The notes: generated from the sequence alone by a model not told the origin. Positions 1 through 8,962 are shown, numbered from the stretch's first letter. The stretch is DNA of 64,000 bases from Acetivibrio thermocellus ATCC 27405 (GCF_000015865.1 NC_009012.1:682001-746000), one strand, 5' to 3'. Numbers and translations: made by a program.

Positions 1-1712
1 CTTACCACTTTTACGTCAATTAATTGATGAAGAGGTGAACTGCTGTCGTTTAATATTTCGAGCAGCCATTTGCTGACAGCTTTTTTATATGAAGGATTAT
101 GAGTTTTCGGGTATGGGCTTTTCTTTCTCTCAATTATATCATCTGGAAGTATGCCTTTTAGAGCCTGTCTTAAAAGCCCTTTTTCTCTTTTGTTGTACAT
201 TTTCAACTCCCATGGTATGTTCCATACGTATTGGACCAGTCTGTGGTCGCAGAACGGAACCCTTACTTCAAGACCCGATGCCATACTCATGCGGTCTTTT
301 CTGTCAAGCAAGGTGGCCATGAACCAGTTGATGTTTAGGTAAAAGATTTCTCTTCTTCTGGCTTCAATTCTGTTTTCCCCTTTTAAGTGCGGAACCTCGC
401 TTAGAGTTTCTCTATAACGTCTTTGGATGTATTCTTCAGGCTTTATCAAATTCAAAATCTCAGGGGACAGTATTTTTGTCCTTTCGTGTACCGAAACGGA
501 CCAGGGGAAAGTATCGGCAAACAGCATTTTCTCATTATGAAACCACGGATATCCTCCGAATATTTCATCCGCACATTCACCGGATAATGCCACAACCGAA
601 AATTTTTTCACCTCCCGGCAGAAAAGAAACAGGGATGAGTCAATATCTGCCATTCCCGGCAGGTCCCGTGCCTTTACAGCGTCAATAAGAGCGTCAACCA
701 GCTGTGGTGTGTCAAATTTTACATAGTGATGGCATGTATTAAAGCTTTCACTCATTTTTTTTATCCAGGGTTCATCGGAGTTTGGCTGAAACATGCTGGG
801 CTTAAAATAAATGTCATTGTCTACATAATCTACAGAAAAAGTGTTAAGCTGTCCTTTGCCCTGGGAGGCAAAAGTCTTTGAAGCAACAGCCGTAATGGCA
901 CTTGAATCAAGTCCGCCCGACAGAAAAGTACAGACAGGAACATCTGCCACAAGTTGCCTTGTGATGGCATCCAATACAAAATCTCTGACTTTGGATATGG
1001 TGGCTTTTTCACTGTCGGTATGGGGATAACTTTCCAGCGACCAGTATTTTCTGATCTGTATTCCGTTTATATCAAAAATCATTGAATGAGCGGGTTTTAG
1101 TTCATAAACATCTTTGAATATACCGTGTCCCGGTGTTCGGGCGGGTCCCAGCGCAAAGATTTCCGCTAAGCCTTCGGCATCCAATTTTGGCTCCACAAGG
1201 GGATTTGCCAGGAGCGCCTTTAATTCAGAGCCAAATATCAAAGAATCTCCTCTTTGGGCATAAAACAGGGGTTTTACGCCGAATCTGTCCCTTCCCAGAA
1301 AAAGCCTCTTTTTTCCTTCATCCCAAATTCCGAAAGCATATATTCCGTTTAGATGTTCGACACATTTTGCACCCCATTCAATATAGGAAACAAGTAAAAC
1401 TTCCGTGTCAGAGCTTGTTAAAAATTCATGGCCCCTGGATTCAAGTTCGTTTCGCAGGTCCGCAGTGTTGTAAAGTTCCCCGTTGTATGTAATAACGTAC
1501 GTGTTTTCACCCTGCCTGCGAACCATGGGTTGAATTCCGCCTTCCGGGTCGACAACTATCAAACGCTTATGGGCAATAAGCGCATTTGGAGAAATCCAAC
1601 TTCCCGATGCATCGGGTCCCCTGGGGGTCAGCCTGTCAATCATTGAATTTAATATTTCTTTTTGATTGGTCAAGTCTGATTTAAGATTTATCCATCCTGC
1701 AATACCGCACAT
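1..1712 (-). CDS. asnB: Asparagine synthetase (glutamine-hydrolysing), 3' end outside window
   Basis: Makes asparagine from aspartate, glutamine and ATP in the cytosol. Reading the minus strand from 1712 gives MCGIAGWINLK, in which Cys2 is the N-terminal nucleophile of the class II glutaminase domain, followed by RGPDASG and YNGELYN motifs (roughly residues 1-190). The synthetase domain follows with the ATP-pyrophosphatase loop SGGLDSSA near residue 255 and a later SGECADEIFGGY motif. About 570 codons are visible and the frame is open at the window edge, so the C terminus is missing. A GGGAG Shine-Dalgarno lies just before the ATG. The upstream leader carries an attenuator-like hairpin (separate entry). 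Confidence 0.93.
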   Translation of the reverse strand, partial: MCGIAGWINLKSDLTNQKEILNSMIDRLTPRGPDASGSWISPNALIAHKRLIVVDPEGGIQPMVRRQGENTYVITYNGELYNTADLRNELESRGHEFLTSSDTEVLLVSYIEWGAKCVEHLNGIYAFGIWDEGKKRLFLGRDRFGVKPLFYAQRGDSLIFGSELKALLANPLVEPKLDAEGLAEIFALGPARTPGHGIFKDVYELKPAHSMIFDINGIQIRKYWSLESYPHTDSEKATISKVRDFVLDAITRQLVADVPVCTFLSGGLDSSAITAVASKTFASQGKGQLNTFSVDYVDNDIYFKPSMFQPNSDEPWIKKMSESFNTCHHYVKFDTPQLVDALIDAVKARDLPGMADIDSSLFLFCREVKKFSVVALSGECADEIFGGYPWFHNEKMLFADTFPWSVSVHERTKILSPEILNLIKPEEYIQRRYRETLSEVPHLKGENRIEARRREIFYLNINWFMATLLDRKDRMSMASGLEVRVPFCDHRLVQYVWNIPWELKMYNKREKGLLRQALKGILPDDIIERKKSPYPKTHNPSYKKAVSKWLLEILNDSSSPLHQLIDVKVV

Positions 1713-1746
1713 ATTGATATCAACTCCCGATATTAGATAAAAATAA

Positions 1747-1843
1747 AAAGGTGCCCTTTAATGACTTGCGGCACCTTTGCCTGAAGTTTAAGTCTTTTAT
1801 ATCAATAATATATGCATAAAAGGCATGTTTTGTTGCTTCAAGC
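1747..1843 (-). promoter_or_regulatory. Structured leader with terminator-like hairpin upstream of asnB
   Basis: On the minus strand, AAAGGTGCC (1778-1770) pairs with GGCACCTTT (1755-1747) over a 14-nt loop and runs straight into TTTTTATTTTTA, the form of an intrinsic terminator, only 35 nt before the asnB start. Immediately upstream GCTTGAAG (1843-1836) can pair with CTTCAGGC (1786-1779), and a CTTTTAT/ATAAAAG pair lies inside that stem. This looks like a transcription attenuator; I could not assign it to a known riboswitch class. Confidence 0.5.
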
Positions 1844-2018
1844 CTGTATGAAAATTTATATGAAAATTAATCATTTTTTATTACTTTTAAATATTTTCCG
1901 AATGAATTTTTTCCGATACTTGTTACAGCGATTTAAATAACAGAGTTTATATGCATATATTTTTGACGGTTAAAATATGTATAATGCAGGATTAATAAGA
2001 AAATTGGAAGTATAAAAA
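1844..2018. other. Divergent intergenic region asnB / polysaccharide deacetylase
   Basis: AT-rich stretch between two divergent genes, which must hold promoters for both. On the plus strand TTGACG (1963-1968) and TATAAT (1980-1985) are present but only 11 nt apart, so they are not a standard pair. Nothing else is recognisable. Confidence 0.4.
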
Positions 2019-2789
2019 ATGAAGTTTTATGTTGTGAAAGTAAATAATCTCATAAAATATGCTTTTTTAGCAGTTATTGTATTGGCTGTCTCATTCTTTG
2101 TTTATTTTTCCCGGGAAGACGTTGTAGGTGCATTTCAACAAAAAAGAGAAATTCCCATTTATTCTGTGGATTATCCCGAAAAGAAAGTTGCCCTTACCTT
2201 TGACTGCGCCTGGGGGAGTGAGGATATACCGGACATTCTGAATACCCTGAGGGAGCATGATGTTAAGGCAACCTTTTTTATTATTGGGGTGTGGGCTGAG
2301 AAAAATCCCGATGAGGTAAAAATGATTGCGGATGAGGGACACGACGTGGCAAACCATTCCTATTCCCATTATAAAATGTCGAGCCTTAACAGTTCGGCGA
2401 TAAAAAGTGAAATATTAAAATGTGACAGAGTATTGAAGAAAATCACGGGAAAAGATGTGGAACTGTTCAGACCACCCTATGGCGATTACAACAATGACGT
2501 TGTGAGAATTGCAAGAGAACTGAATCACTATACAATACAATGGGATGTTGACTCTTTGGACTGGAAGCCCGGAATTACTGCTGAAGAAATAAAAAACCGG
2601 GTGCTTAAAAATGTAAACAAAGGCTCAATCATACTGTTTCATAATGATACAAAACATACAGCCAAAATACTTCCCGAAATAATAACTTCGCTTAAGCAGA
2701 AAGGATATGGGTTTATTCCTGTTTCCCAAATGATTATGAGGGAAAATTATGAAATTGATTACAGGGGAAGACAGATAAAAAAACAGTAA
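2019..2789 (+). CDS. Membrane-anchored polysaccharide deacetylase (PdaB/YlxY-like)
   Basis: 256 residues. A single N-terminal membrane segment (about residues 12-31) leads into a NodB-type carbohydrate esterase 4 domain facing outside the cell. Visible motifs are TFDCAWG (D62; the usual TFDDG has become FDCAWG, as in the sporulation-linked PdaB/YlxY branch), the metal-binding HSYSH (H113, H117), RPPYGDYN (R151) and the C-terminal ILFHN (H208). Expected role is N-deacetylation of peptidoglycan or another N-acetyl glycan, probably in sporulation or cell-wall modification. Length is typical. The start ATG is the only good one after the divergent intergenic region. Substrate is inferred, not seen. 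Confidence 0.85.
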   Translation: MKFYVVKVNNLIKYAFLAVIVLAVSFFVYFSREDVVGAFQQKREIPIYSVDYPEKKVALTFDCAWGSEDIPDILNTLREHDVKATFFIIGVWAEKNPDEVKMIADEGHDVANHSYSHYKMSSLNSSAIKSEILKCDRVLKKITGKDVELFRPPYGDYNNDVVRIARELNHYTIQWDVDSLDWKPGITAEEIKNRVLKNVNKGSIILFHNDTKHTAKILPEIITSLKQKGYGFIPVSQMIMRENYEIDYRGRQIKKQ

Positions 2790-2891
2790 CGCAAGTTTTT
2801 TGCCGGCATTTGCAGTGTGATTTTTATCCTTTTACATAAAATTAAGAAAAAAGTACATTATAAAATTACAGTTTATCAAAAGAAATGGGGT

Positions 2892-3551
2892 TTGAACCGG
2901 GTGCTGATAACAGCAATAGTTGGACAAAATGACAAAGAAAAAACTGCAAATGTCATTAATTCCATATTACACAATTCAAAGAAGCGAATCAGCATAGTTG
3001 ACTCAAAGAATTTGTCCGGCTTGGACGGCAAACGGTTGAAAAGTTATTTGGCAGAGCTGGAGAGAAATAATACTGATATTCTTATTCTGAAACTGGACTT
3101 AACAGATGTTTCTAAGGAAATTTATGACTATTTGAGATTTGATATTATTGTTTTTACTGATAAAGCCGATGAAATAAATGGAGAAATTGAACAAAATTAT
3201 ATGGATTTGATGAAACGGGCTTTTTCCTTGCTGAAAGAAAAAGGTATAGCCATAGTAAATGCTGATGATAATGAGCTTAACAAGTTTTTTAAAGACATTA
3301 AACATTATATTGTCACTTACGGTTTTAATCTCAAGGCCAGTATGACCACATCAAGCATAGGAGACCTTGTAGCCAAGGATAACATGTTGTGTTGCCTGCA
3401 AAGAAGAATATATACAAAAAACGGAACGGTAATTGAGCCGCAGGAATTTAAGGTTAAGACTGATCTTGAGAGCGTTGACCCGAATAATGTTTTGGCTGCG
3501 GCAACCTTTGTTTTGGTAAACGGTTTTGATATAAATCAAATGAAAAACTAA
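2892..3551 (+). CDS. Degenerate Mur-ligase-like central-domain protein
   Basis: About 220 residues. The start is uncertain: TTG 2892 or GTG 2901 place the fold's first strand (VLITAIVG) at the N terminus, while a GTG at 2817 would add 25 residues. The pattern VLITAIVGQNDKEKTANVI resembles the Mur ligase P-loop (GTNGKTTT), but its glycine is lost. Later NADDNE and DPNNVLAAATFVLVNGFDI match the end of a Mur ligase central domain. The C-terminal substrate domain is absent. In the same frame after the stop, residues reading TVGHFQV recall the conserved VPGRFE that normally follows, so this may be a truncated relic. Catalytic activity is doubtful. Confidence 0.5.
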   Translation: MNRVLITAIVGQNDKEKTANVINSILHNSKKRISIVDSKNLSGLDGKRLKSYLAELERNNTDILILKLDLTDVSKEIYDYLRFDIIVFTDKADEINGEIEQNYMDLMKRAFSLLKEKGIAIVNADDNELNKFFKDIKHYIVTYGFNLKASMTTSSIGDLVAKDNMLCCLQRRIYTKNGTVIEPQEFKVKTDLESVDPNNVLAAATFVLVNGFDINQMKN

Positions 3552-3903
3552 GGCAAGTCACACAAAAATACTGTCGGGCATTTTCAAGTTGGTCGATATA
3601 TAATATAATAATGATTACGAATGGTTTTTGGATATTACAGACAAAGTTAGAAGATGTTTTTTTGTTTTACTGAGGAAATCTAAAAAGTGGATTTATCCAT
3701 GCCGGATTCCTTTCTTTAGGAAACTGTAATTGAGTTTTATTCTGTATATTTATATAAAATTATTAGCTTCTTTCAGGAAATACCTACAAATTTAGCTAAT
3801 GTGTGAATAAAGTAATTCTAAAAAGCATCATTGGTGAATAACATTACATTAGATAAATTATTGGATATACGTAAGAAGCCTAAGAGAGGAGTGTGGGGGT
3901 CGG
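3552..3903. other. Intergenic region, no gene seen
   Basis: 352 bp, AT-rich, with stops in all frames. The first 40 nt may be remnant coding sequence of the truncated Mur-like gene. The end carries GAGAGGAGTGTGGGGG, the ribosome binding region of the next gene. Confidence 0.5.
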
Positions 3904-4620
3904 ATGGTCGGAAACATAATTGAGAACAACATGGTGACCATTTCCGGTAAGATAGTGTCAGAAGCAGTATTTAGTCATGAGGTTTATGGTGAGGGATTTT
4001 ATTGCTTTACATTGGAAGTTCCAAGACTGAGCGAGTGTACTGACAAAATTAATGTCACGGTGTCGGAACGTCTGATTTCGAAGGAAAGTTTGCAAATAGG
4101 CAAATTAATTGAGGTGGAAGGACAATTCCGTTCCTATAACAATTATGACAATCCTGAGGGAAGCAAGCTTATACTGACTGTGTTTGCCAGAGAAATCCGT
4201 TTCCTTGAGGATGATAAGAAAATCAAGAATCCAAATCAAATTTTTTTAAACGGCTTTATATGTAAAAAGCCGGTATACAGAACAACTCCTTTTGGAAGGG
4301 AAATTACGGATATATTGCTGGCTGTCAACAGACCGTACAATAAATCGGACTACATACCGTGTATTTGCTGGGGAAGAAATGCCAGATATTCAGCCGGACT
4401 TGAGGTCGGCCAAAACATAAAGATATGGGGAAGGATACAGAGCCGAGAGTATCAGAAAAAGCTGGATACGGGAGAAGTTGTAACAAAAGTGGCATTTGAG
4501 GTTTCAGTTTCCAAAATGGAAGTGTGTGATAAAATAAACCGAAAAGTGGAACCAAAAGAGGAGCAGGAGGAAAAACAGGAGGAAAGGCAAGAGGAAAAGA
4601 CGGAAGCGATGAAAAATTGA
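3904..4620 (+). CDS. Double OB-fold, single-stranded DNA-binding-like protein
   Basis: 238 residues with two OB-fold-like segments. The first spans about 8-101 (VTISGKIVSEAVFSHE, later GKLIEVEGQFRSYNN, as in SSB strand patterns). The second spans about 113-207 (IFLNGFICKKPVYRTTPFGREITDILLAVNR, then CICWGRNARYS and GQNIKIWGRIQSREYQK), which resembles the canonical bacterial SSB core. The tail from about 214 is almost entirely Glu/Lys/Gln and lacks the DDDIPF-type SSB tip. It is probably an auxiliary ssDNA-binding protein rather than the essential SSB. A strong purine-rich SD precedes the ATG, and a bidirectional terminator follows. Confidence 0.7.
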   Translation: MVGNIIENNMVTISGKIVSEAVFSHEVYGEGFYCFTLEVPRLSECTDKINVTVSERLISKESLQIGKLIEVEGQFRSYNNYDNPEGSKLILTVFAREIRFLEDDKKIKNPNQIFLNGFICKKPVYRTTPFGREITDILLAVNRPYNKSDYIPCICWGRNARYSAGLEVGQNIKIWGRIQSREYQKKLDTGEVVTKVAFEVSVSKMEVCDKINRKVEPKEEQEEKQEERQEEKTEAMKN

Positions 4621-4680
4621 TTGGTTTTGTTTTTAATAATGTTTTTTTAATGCGATTTACAAATAGGGCGGTAACGTAAA

Positions 4681-4714
4681 AAAAGGTGATCTGAAGTTTT
4701 GCAGATCACCTTTT
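4681..4714. terminator. Bidirectional intrinsic terminator
   Basis: AAAAGGTGATCTG (4681-4693) and CAGATCACCTTTT (4702-4714) form a perfect 13-bp stem over an 8-nt loop, with A/T tracts on both sides. It lies between convergent genes (SSB-like, plus; NADH dehydrogenase, minus) and can serve both. Confidence 0.85.
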
Positions 4715-4739
4715 ATGATGCCGTTTTTTAATTTTAAAC

Positions 4740-6515
4740 TTATCGGAAAAGGAAGAGCTTTATTTTTTGGTTTCTTACGAAATATCTCCACTGTCTCATG
4801 AGATACGGAATCAGATAATAATCCACTCCAAAGGACCTTCCCGCACCGGCGAGCATACAAATTGCAGCCGGGATGAACCACCAGGAGGTCTCATACAGTC
4901 CTGTTGACAGCAGGAAGTTGATATTCAGTGCCAATGCACCCAATCCTGCTAAAAATGTAAATGTTCCTGAAATAAACGCAATACCAAGGCCTATTTCTGC
5001 AAGCACTATAAGCCACTGGAAGAAAAGGGCGTTGGGAATTACAAGTTTTTCGGCTATAAAAGCATACCACGAAGGAGTATGAGATGATATAATTCTGAAC
5101 ACCTTTTCTCCGGTTTCGGTCACGGAAGCGCTGGTTTGACCGTCAACAGCCATGCCGGCAAGCATAGGAGTGCTGAGCCAGCCTTCTTTTAATTTGTTGA
5201 GTCCTTCCATAAGCCATGAGTATCCTAAAAAGAGACGCAATGGAACAAGCCAGAAAGTAGGACTGGTGACGGAGTAGTGCTTTTCCAGCAGGAATTTATC
5301 CTGTTTCTTTTGGAAAAATTCGTGCCTGATGTACTTAAATACAAGCTCAAAACCGCCTATTCCAAACAAATAGTGTATATTTACGAGGTATTTCATTAAT
5401 ATTGCCAAAAACCTTGGAAGCAGAACCCCCATAATCTCAGCAACGGCAAAGAAACTTCCGACGGAAACCATGACGCCGTGGAGCTTGGGCTTTATTTCCT
5501 CTCTTTCTTTGCCTCTGATATCATTGAGGACGTTTAATGCAGCTCCCTTTCCGGTCTGCAGCGCCGCCTCAACCAGCGCCGGGAGAGTGTGTCCGTTGTA
5601 CTCGAAACAAGAGGCATCTCCCACTGCATATACATTTTTAAATTGAGTTGCGGCGTATTTATCCACCTTTATCCTACACGCTCTTCCTTTTTCAAGAGAA
5701 AGATTGTCATTAAGACAGCATGCCCTTACACCGGCAGTCCAGATAAGGGTTTTGGTAGGTATTTTCCGTCCGTCTTTGAGCTCTACACTGTCTTCATTGA
5801 GCTTGCTTATCGCGCTGTTCAACAGAACATCAACCTTCAAAGTGTTTGTAAGATACTTCATGGCCTTGTTGATATTTTTGTCTTTCAGATTGCTTAGTAT
5901 CTTTGGTAAAGCCTCGATAAGCTTTAAGTCAACTTCTTCTCTTTTTATATTGTATTCCCTGCACAAAGATTTGACCCAGTGAGCGATTTCGCCGATGGTT
6001 TCAACACCGGTAAAGCCTCCGCCTCCCACAACAAAGGTAAGAAGGGTCTTCCTTGTTTCCGGATCTGTTGTCCGGGAAGCTTTATCAAAGCAGTCTTTTA
6101 TATGCTCTCTAATTGCAACGGCATCTTTGAAAGACCACAAAGGAAAAGCGTATTCTTCCATTCCCGGAATACCATAGTAATTAGGTTCGCTTCCCACCGC
6201 GAAAATAAGGTAGTCATATTGGTACTCATTGGTGTCGGATATAAGTTTGTTATTCTCCAAATCAATATTTTTTATTTCGTCTTTAACGATTTTTACATCC
6301 GTATATGCAAAGATATCTTTTAACGGTACTATGACGGCATCTTCGGTTATCCTGTTTCCCGCGACTTCATGGAGTTCTGTAAGAAGAGTGTGATAAGGAT
6401 TTTTGTCGATAATGGTTATTTCGATATCATCTTTTTTGCGTTTCTTTTTGTGGAGCGTCAAGGCAGCTTCAATACCTGCATACCCTGCTCCCAGTATTAA
6501 TACTTTGTGAGCCAT
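4740..6515 (-). CDS. Type II NADH dehydrogenase-like flavoprotein fused to a DoxX membrane domain
   Basis: 591 residues. The N-terminal part (about 1-390) is a two-dinucleotide-fold flavoprotein. It has the FAD motif VLILGAGYAGIEAA (G9-G11-G14), the NADH-site motif VVGGGGFTGVETIGE near 165-180, TLIWTAGVRA, and the FAD-contact YAVGDAS. This matches NDH-2 / NADH:quinone oxidoreductases. From about residue 410 to the end there are four hydrophobic segments starting PLRLFLGYSWLMEGLNKL, a DoxX-family membrane domain. The fusion suggests membrane-bound electron transfer without proton pumping; the acceptor is unknown. AAGGAGG precedes the ATG. Monocistronic, between a terminator and a long AT-rich upstream gap. 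Confidence 0.85.
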   Translation of the reverse strand: MAHKVLILGAGYAGIEAALTLHKKKRKKDDIEITIIDKNPYHTLLTELHEVAGNRITEDAVIVPLKDIFAYTDVKIVKDEIKNIDLENNKLISDTNEYQYDYLIFAVGSEPNYYGIPGMEEYAFPLWSFKDAVAIREHIKDCFDKASRTTDPETRKTLLTFVVGGGGFTGVETIGEIAHWVKSLCREYNIKREEVDLKLIEALPKILSNLKDKNINKAMKYLTNTLKVDVLLNSAISKLNEDSVELKDGRKIPTKTLIWTAGVRACCLNDNLSLEKGRACRIKVDKYAATQFKNVYAVGDASCFEYNGHTLPALVEAALQTGKGAALNVLNDIRGKEREEIKPKLHGVMVSVGSFFAVAEIMGVLLPRFLAILMKYLVNIHYLFGIGGFELVFKYIRHEFFQKKQDKFLLEKHYSVTSPTFWLVPLRLFLGYSWLMEGLNKLKEGWLSTPMLAGMAVDGQTSASVTETGEKVFRIISSHTPSWYAFIAEKLVIPNALFFQWLIVLAEIGLGIAFISGTFTFLAGLGALALNINFLLSTGLYETSWWFIPAAICMLAGAGRSFGVDYYLIPYLMRQWRYFVRNQKIKLFLFR

Positions 6516-6757
6516 CCAAATCCTCCTTGTATAGAAATAATCTAAACAATTATTGTAATTGAACAGATATTATATTTGATTATTTTATTATTTCTTTCAA
6601 TAAAAAACATTAATTCAACAAAGTGGAAATAGATATAATAATTTATACGTTGTGTAATACATATATTATATACCACGAATTTTTATATATAACACAAATT
6701 ATTCTTGTATTAGAAATTTTTATTTTAATATTAATTTTAAGATTAGGCTTTTTATAA
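6516..6757. other. AT-rich divergent intergenic region
   Basis: Separates the minus-strand NDH-2/DoxX gene from the plus-strand apbE gene. Very AT-rich, no ORF with a ribosome binding site. The NDH-2 promoter must lie here but no clear pair stands out. Confidence 0.4.
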
Positions 6758-6787
6758 TTGACATATCTTTTTTCGGTATAATATAAT
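6758..6787 (+). promoter_or_regulatory. SigA-type promoter for apbE operon
   Basis: TTGACA (6758-6763), an 18-bp spacer, TATAAT (6782-6787). Both hexamers are perfect consensus. They sit 144 bp before the apbE start. Confidence 0.75.
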
Positions 6788-6930
6788 TTTAACTTGAACA
6801 AAAGTTTTATATAACCTTGGAAGCATTAGATAAGGATATTTGAGAATATTGGAATAAATAAAATTACATTGATTGAATAATAATAATGCTTGTCAATAAA
6901 ATATGGCATTATTTGCTAATTGGTGATTAT

Positions 6931-7977
6931 ATGACAAAAAGATTTACGGTAATTATTTTAAGTATAGTTTTGTGCACAAGTGTTTTGTTTGTATCATGCG
7001 GCTATAATTCTTCCGATTTGTATGAAACTCAGGAATTTTTAATGGGGACTGTTGTTTTACAGAAAATATATCATGAAAATGCCGCTGAAATTGCAAAAGA
7101 GGTAAATGACAGAATAGCCGAAATTGAATCGACCATGACAATAAACAAGCCCGGTGGGGAAATAAATCTTTTAAACGACGCAGCGGGAAAAGAATATGTA
7201 AAACTTGGCGAGGATACTCTGTATGTGCTTGACAAAGCAAAACAATATGCAGAGATTAGCAATGGAGCCTTTGACGTTACTATAGGTCCTTTGGTAAAAG
7301 CGTGGGGTGTTTTTACAGACAATCCGAGGGTTCCATCGAAAAATGAAATTGATGAGCTTTTAAAACTGGTAAATTATAAAGATATAAATATTGACTTTGA
7401 AAATTCAACGGCTATGCTGGCAAAAGAAGGACAAATTGTGGATCTTGGCGGAATTGCAAAGGGATTTGCCGCGGATGAAGCGGTTGAAATATACAAAGAA
7501 CACGGTGTAAAATCTGCGTTGATAAGCCTTGGAGGCAACATTTTTACATTGAGCGGCAAACCTGACGGAAGTCCCTGGATGGTGGGCATAAGAAATCCCA
7601 GAGGTAACGATGGTTCGTATATCGGGATTGTTAGGGTGAAAGACAAAGCGGTAGTCAGTTCCGGTGACTATGAGAGGTTTTTTGAAAAAGACGGTGTGAG
7701 ATATCACCATATTTTGGACCCCAAGACCGGCTATCCTGCTGATACGGGACTTATTGGGACCACTATTATTTCGGACTTTTCAATTGATGCCGATGCTCTT
7801 TCGACAGCGGTTTTTGTGCTGGGTCTTGAGGAAGGCATGAAACTTGTTGAAAGCCTTGATGGGGTGGATGCGGTGTTTATTACCGCGGATAAGAAAATAT
7901 ATGTAACGGACGGATTGAAGGATACATTCATATTTAAGGATGAAAGCAAGGAATTTGAATATGTTGAAAAAAGGTGA
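6931..7977 (+). CDS. apbE: FAD:protein FMN transferase lipoprotein
   Basis: 348 residues from the ATG at 6931, chosen because the product then starts MTKRF with a lipoprotein signal peptide ending in a lipobox (FVSC, Cys23). An in-frame ATG at 6886 would put 15 residues before it. The mature part has ApbE hallmarks: EFLMGTVV, GGIAKGFAADEAVEI, SLGGNIF, and HHILDPKTGYPA followed by SIDADALSTAVFVLG (Mg2+/catalytic region). It attaches FMN covalently to extracytoplasmic electron-transfer proteins such as RnfG/RnfD. It overlaps the next gene by 17 nt, so they are co-transcribed. Confidence 0.92.
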   Translation: MTKRFTVIILSIVLCTSVLFVSCGYNSSDLYETQEFLMGTVVLQKIYHENAAEIAKEVNDRIAEIESTMTINKPGGEINLLNDAAGKEYVKLGEDTLYVLDKAKQYAEISNGAFDVTIGPLVKAWGVFTDNPRVPSKNEIDELLKLVNYKDINIDFENSTAMLAKEGQIVDLGGIAKGFAADEAVEIYKEHGVKSALISLGGNIFTLSGKPDGSPWMVGIRNPRGNDGSYIGIVRVKDKAVVSSGDYERFFEKDGVRYHHILDPKTGYPADTGLIGTTIISDFSIDADALSTAVFVLGLEEGMKLVESLDGVDAVFITADKKIYVTDGLKDTFIFKDESKEFEYVEKR

Positions 7978-8341
7978 TTTCTTTATTTTAGGATTTGTCC
8001 TGATATTGATAATTGTATCTTTTACCGGTGTTTACCTTTACAAGAATTCGGGTTCAAATGCTCATAAAATAGCGGTTATTATAAAAGACAACGAGGAAAT
8101 AAAAAGGATTGACATAGATAATGTAAATGAACCTTTGGAAATCAGTGTTTCAGGCGAATATAACAATATAATACTGGTGGAAAAAGGACGAATAAGGTTT
8201 AAGGAAGCCGATTGCCCAGACAGGGTATGTGTAAATACCGGTTGGCTTACGGGAAAAGGGGATACGGCGGTGTGCCTTCCCAATAAAACCATGATAAAAA
8301 TTGAGGGGCAATCGAGTGACGTGGACATAGTTACGTATTAG
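7961..8341 (+). CDS. NusG domain II-containing membrane-anchored protein
   Basis: 126 residues from ATG 7961 (AAGGA 8 nt upstream; an ATG at 7940 is less well placed). One N-terminal membrane segment (about 6-26) is followed by a small beta domain with the NusG_II-type ending DCPDRVCVNTGWL...VCLPNKTMIKIEG. Two Cys pairs lie in that stretch. In Firmicutes this family sits next to apbE and the Gx-transporter/heptaprenyl synthase genes, as here, which implies a role in prenyl/quinone or flavin maturation, but the biochemical function is unknown. Overlaps apbE. Confidence 0.75.
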   Translation: MLKKGDFFILGFVLILIIVSFTGVYLYKNSGSNAHKIAVIIKDNEEIKRIDIDNVNEPLEISVSGEYNNIILVEKGRIRFKEADCPDRVCVNTGWLTGKGDTAVCLPNKTMIKIEGQSSDVDIVTY

Positions 8342-8421
8342 TAATTTAAAAGCAGTATAATTTGGGGCGGTATATTTATACTAAAACATCAGATAAAAAC
8401 ATAATGCTATGAGGTATAAAT

Positions 8422-8934
8422 GTGAACAGAGTAAAAAAGACTGTTTTGCTGGGGTTGTTTGTTTCTCAGGCTTTGATTTTGTCAATAGTTGAATCATGGA
8501 TACCAATTCCCTCGCCGGTGCCGGGAGTAAAGCTTGGACTTGCCAATATAATAACCGTAATAACTATCATATTTTTTGGATTTAGGGAAGCAGTTTCGGT
8601 GGTAATTGCAAGGTGTGTTCTTTCATCTATATTTGGCGGAGGGGGATGGATGCTTTTCCTGTTCAGTGTAACGGGAGGAGTGCTTAGCTCTGTCGTCATG
8701 TCGATTCTTTATAAATCAGGACGTGATAAATTCAGTATAACGGGAATAAGTATAGCTGGAGCGGTTTCGCACAATGTCGGCCAGATATTTGTAGCAGCTG
8801 TTTTTATGAAAGACCTGGCGGTTGCCGTGGTTTTGCCGGTGCTTTTGGTATCAGGCTGTATAATGGGCTTTTTTGTAGGTCTTGTAAGCAGTTTTTTGGA
8901 AGGTGTGTTGAGAAAAACAAGGATATTCGATTAA
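8422..8934 (+). CDS. Gx-transporter family protein (annotated as heptaprenyl diphosphate synthase component I)
   Basis: 170 residues, about five hydrophobic helices and almost no soluble domain: an integral membrane protein. Sequences such as PSPVPGVKLGLANIITV and GGGGWMLFLFSVTGGVLS match the family usually labelled heptaprenyl diphosphate synthase component I, though the fold resembles ECF-type S components. GTG start with GAGGT upstream. Located 28 bp before the prenyl synthase, so functional linkage is likely; import of a precursor is an inference. Confidence 0.8.
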   Translation: MNRVKKTVLLGLFVSQALILSIVESWIPIPSPVPGVKLGLANIITVITIIFFGFREAVSVVIARCVLSSIFGGGGWMLFLFSVTGGVLSSVVMSILYKSGRDKFSITGISIAGAVSHNVGQIFVAAVFMKDLAVAVVLPVLLVSGCIMGFFVGLVSSFLEGVLRKTRIFD

Positions 8935-8962
8935 TTTTTTCTTTAAGAAGGGATATGAGAAA

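Noticed and set aside
1747-1843. T-box riboswitch upstream of asnB
   Set aside because: AAAGGTGCCGC resembles part of a T-box, but the conserved TGGNACC bulge and a specifier stem are not visible.
1963-1985. TTGACG...TATAAT promoter before the polysaccharide deacetylase
   Set aside because: The spacer is only 11 bp, too short for a functional SigA pair.
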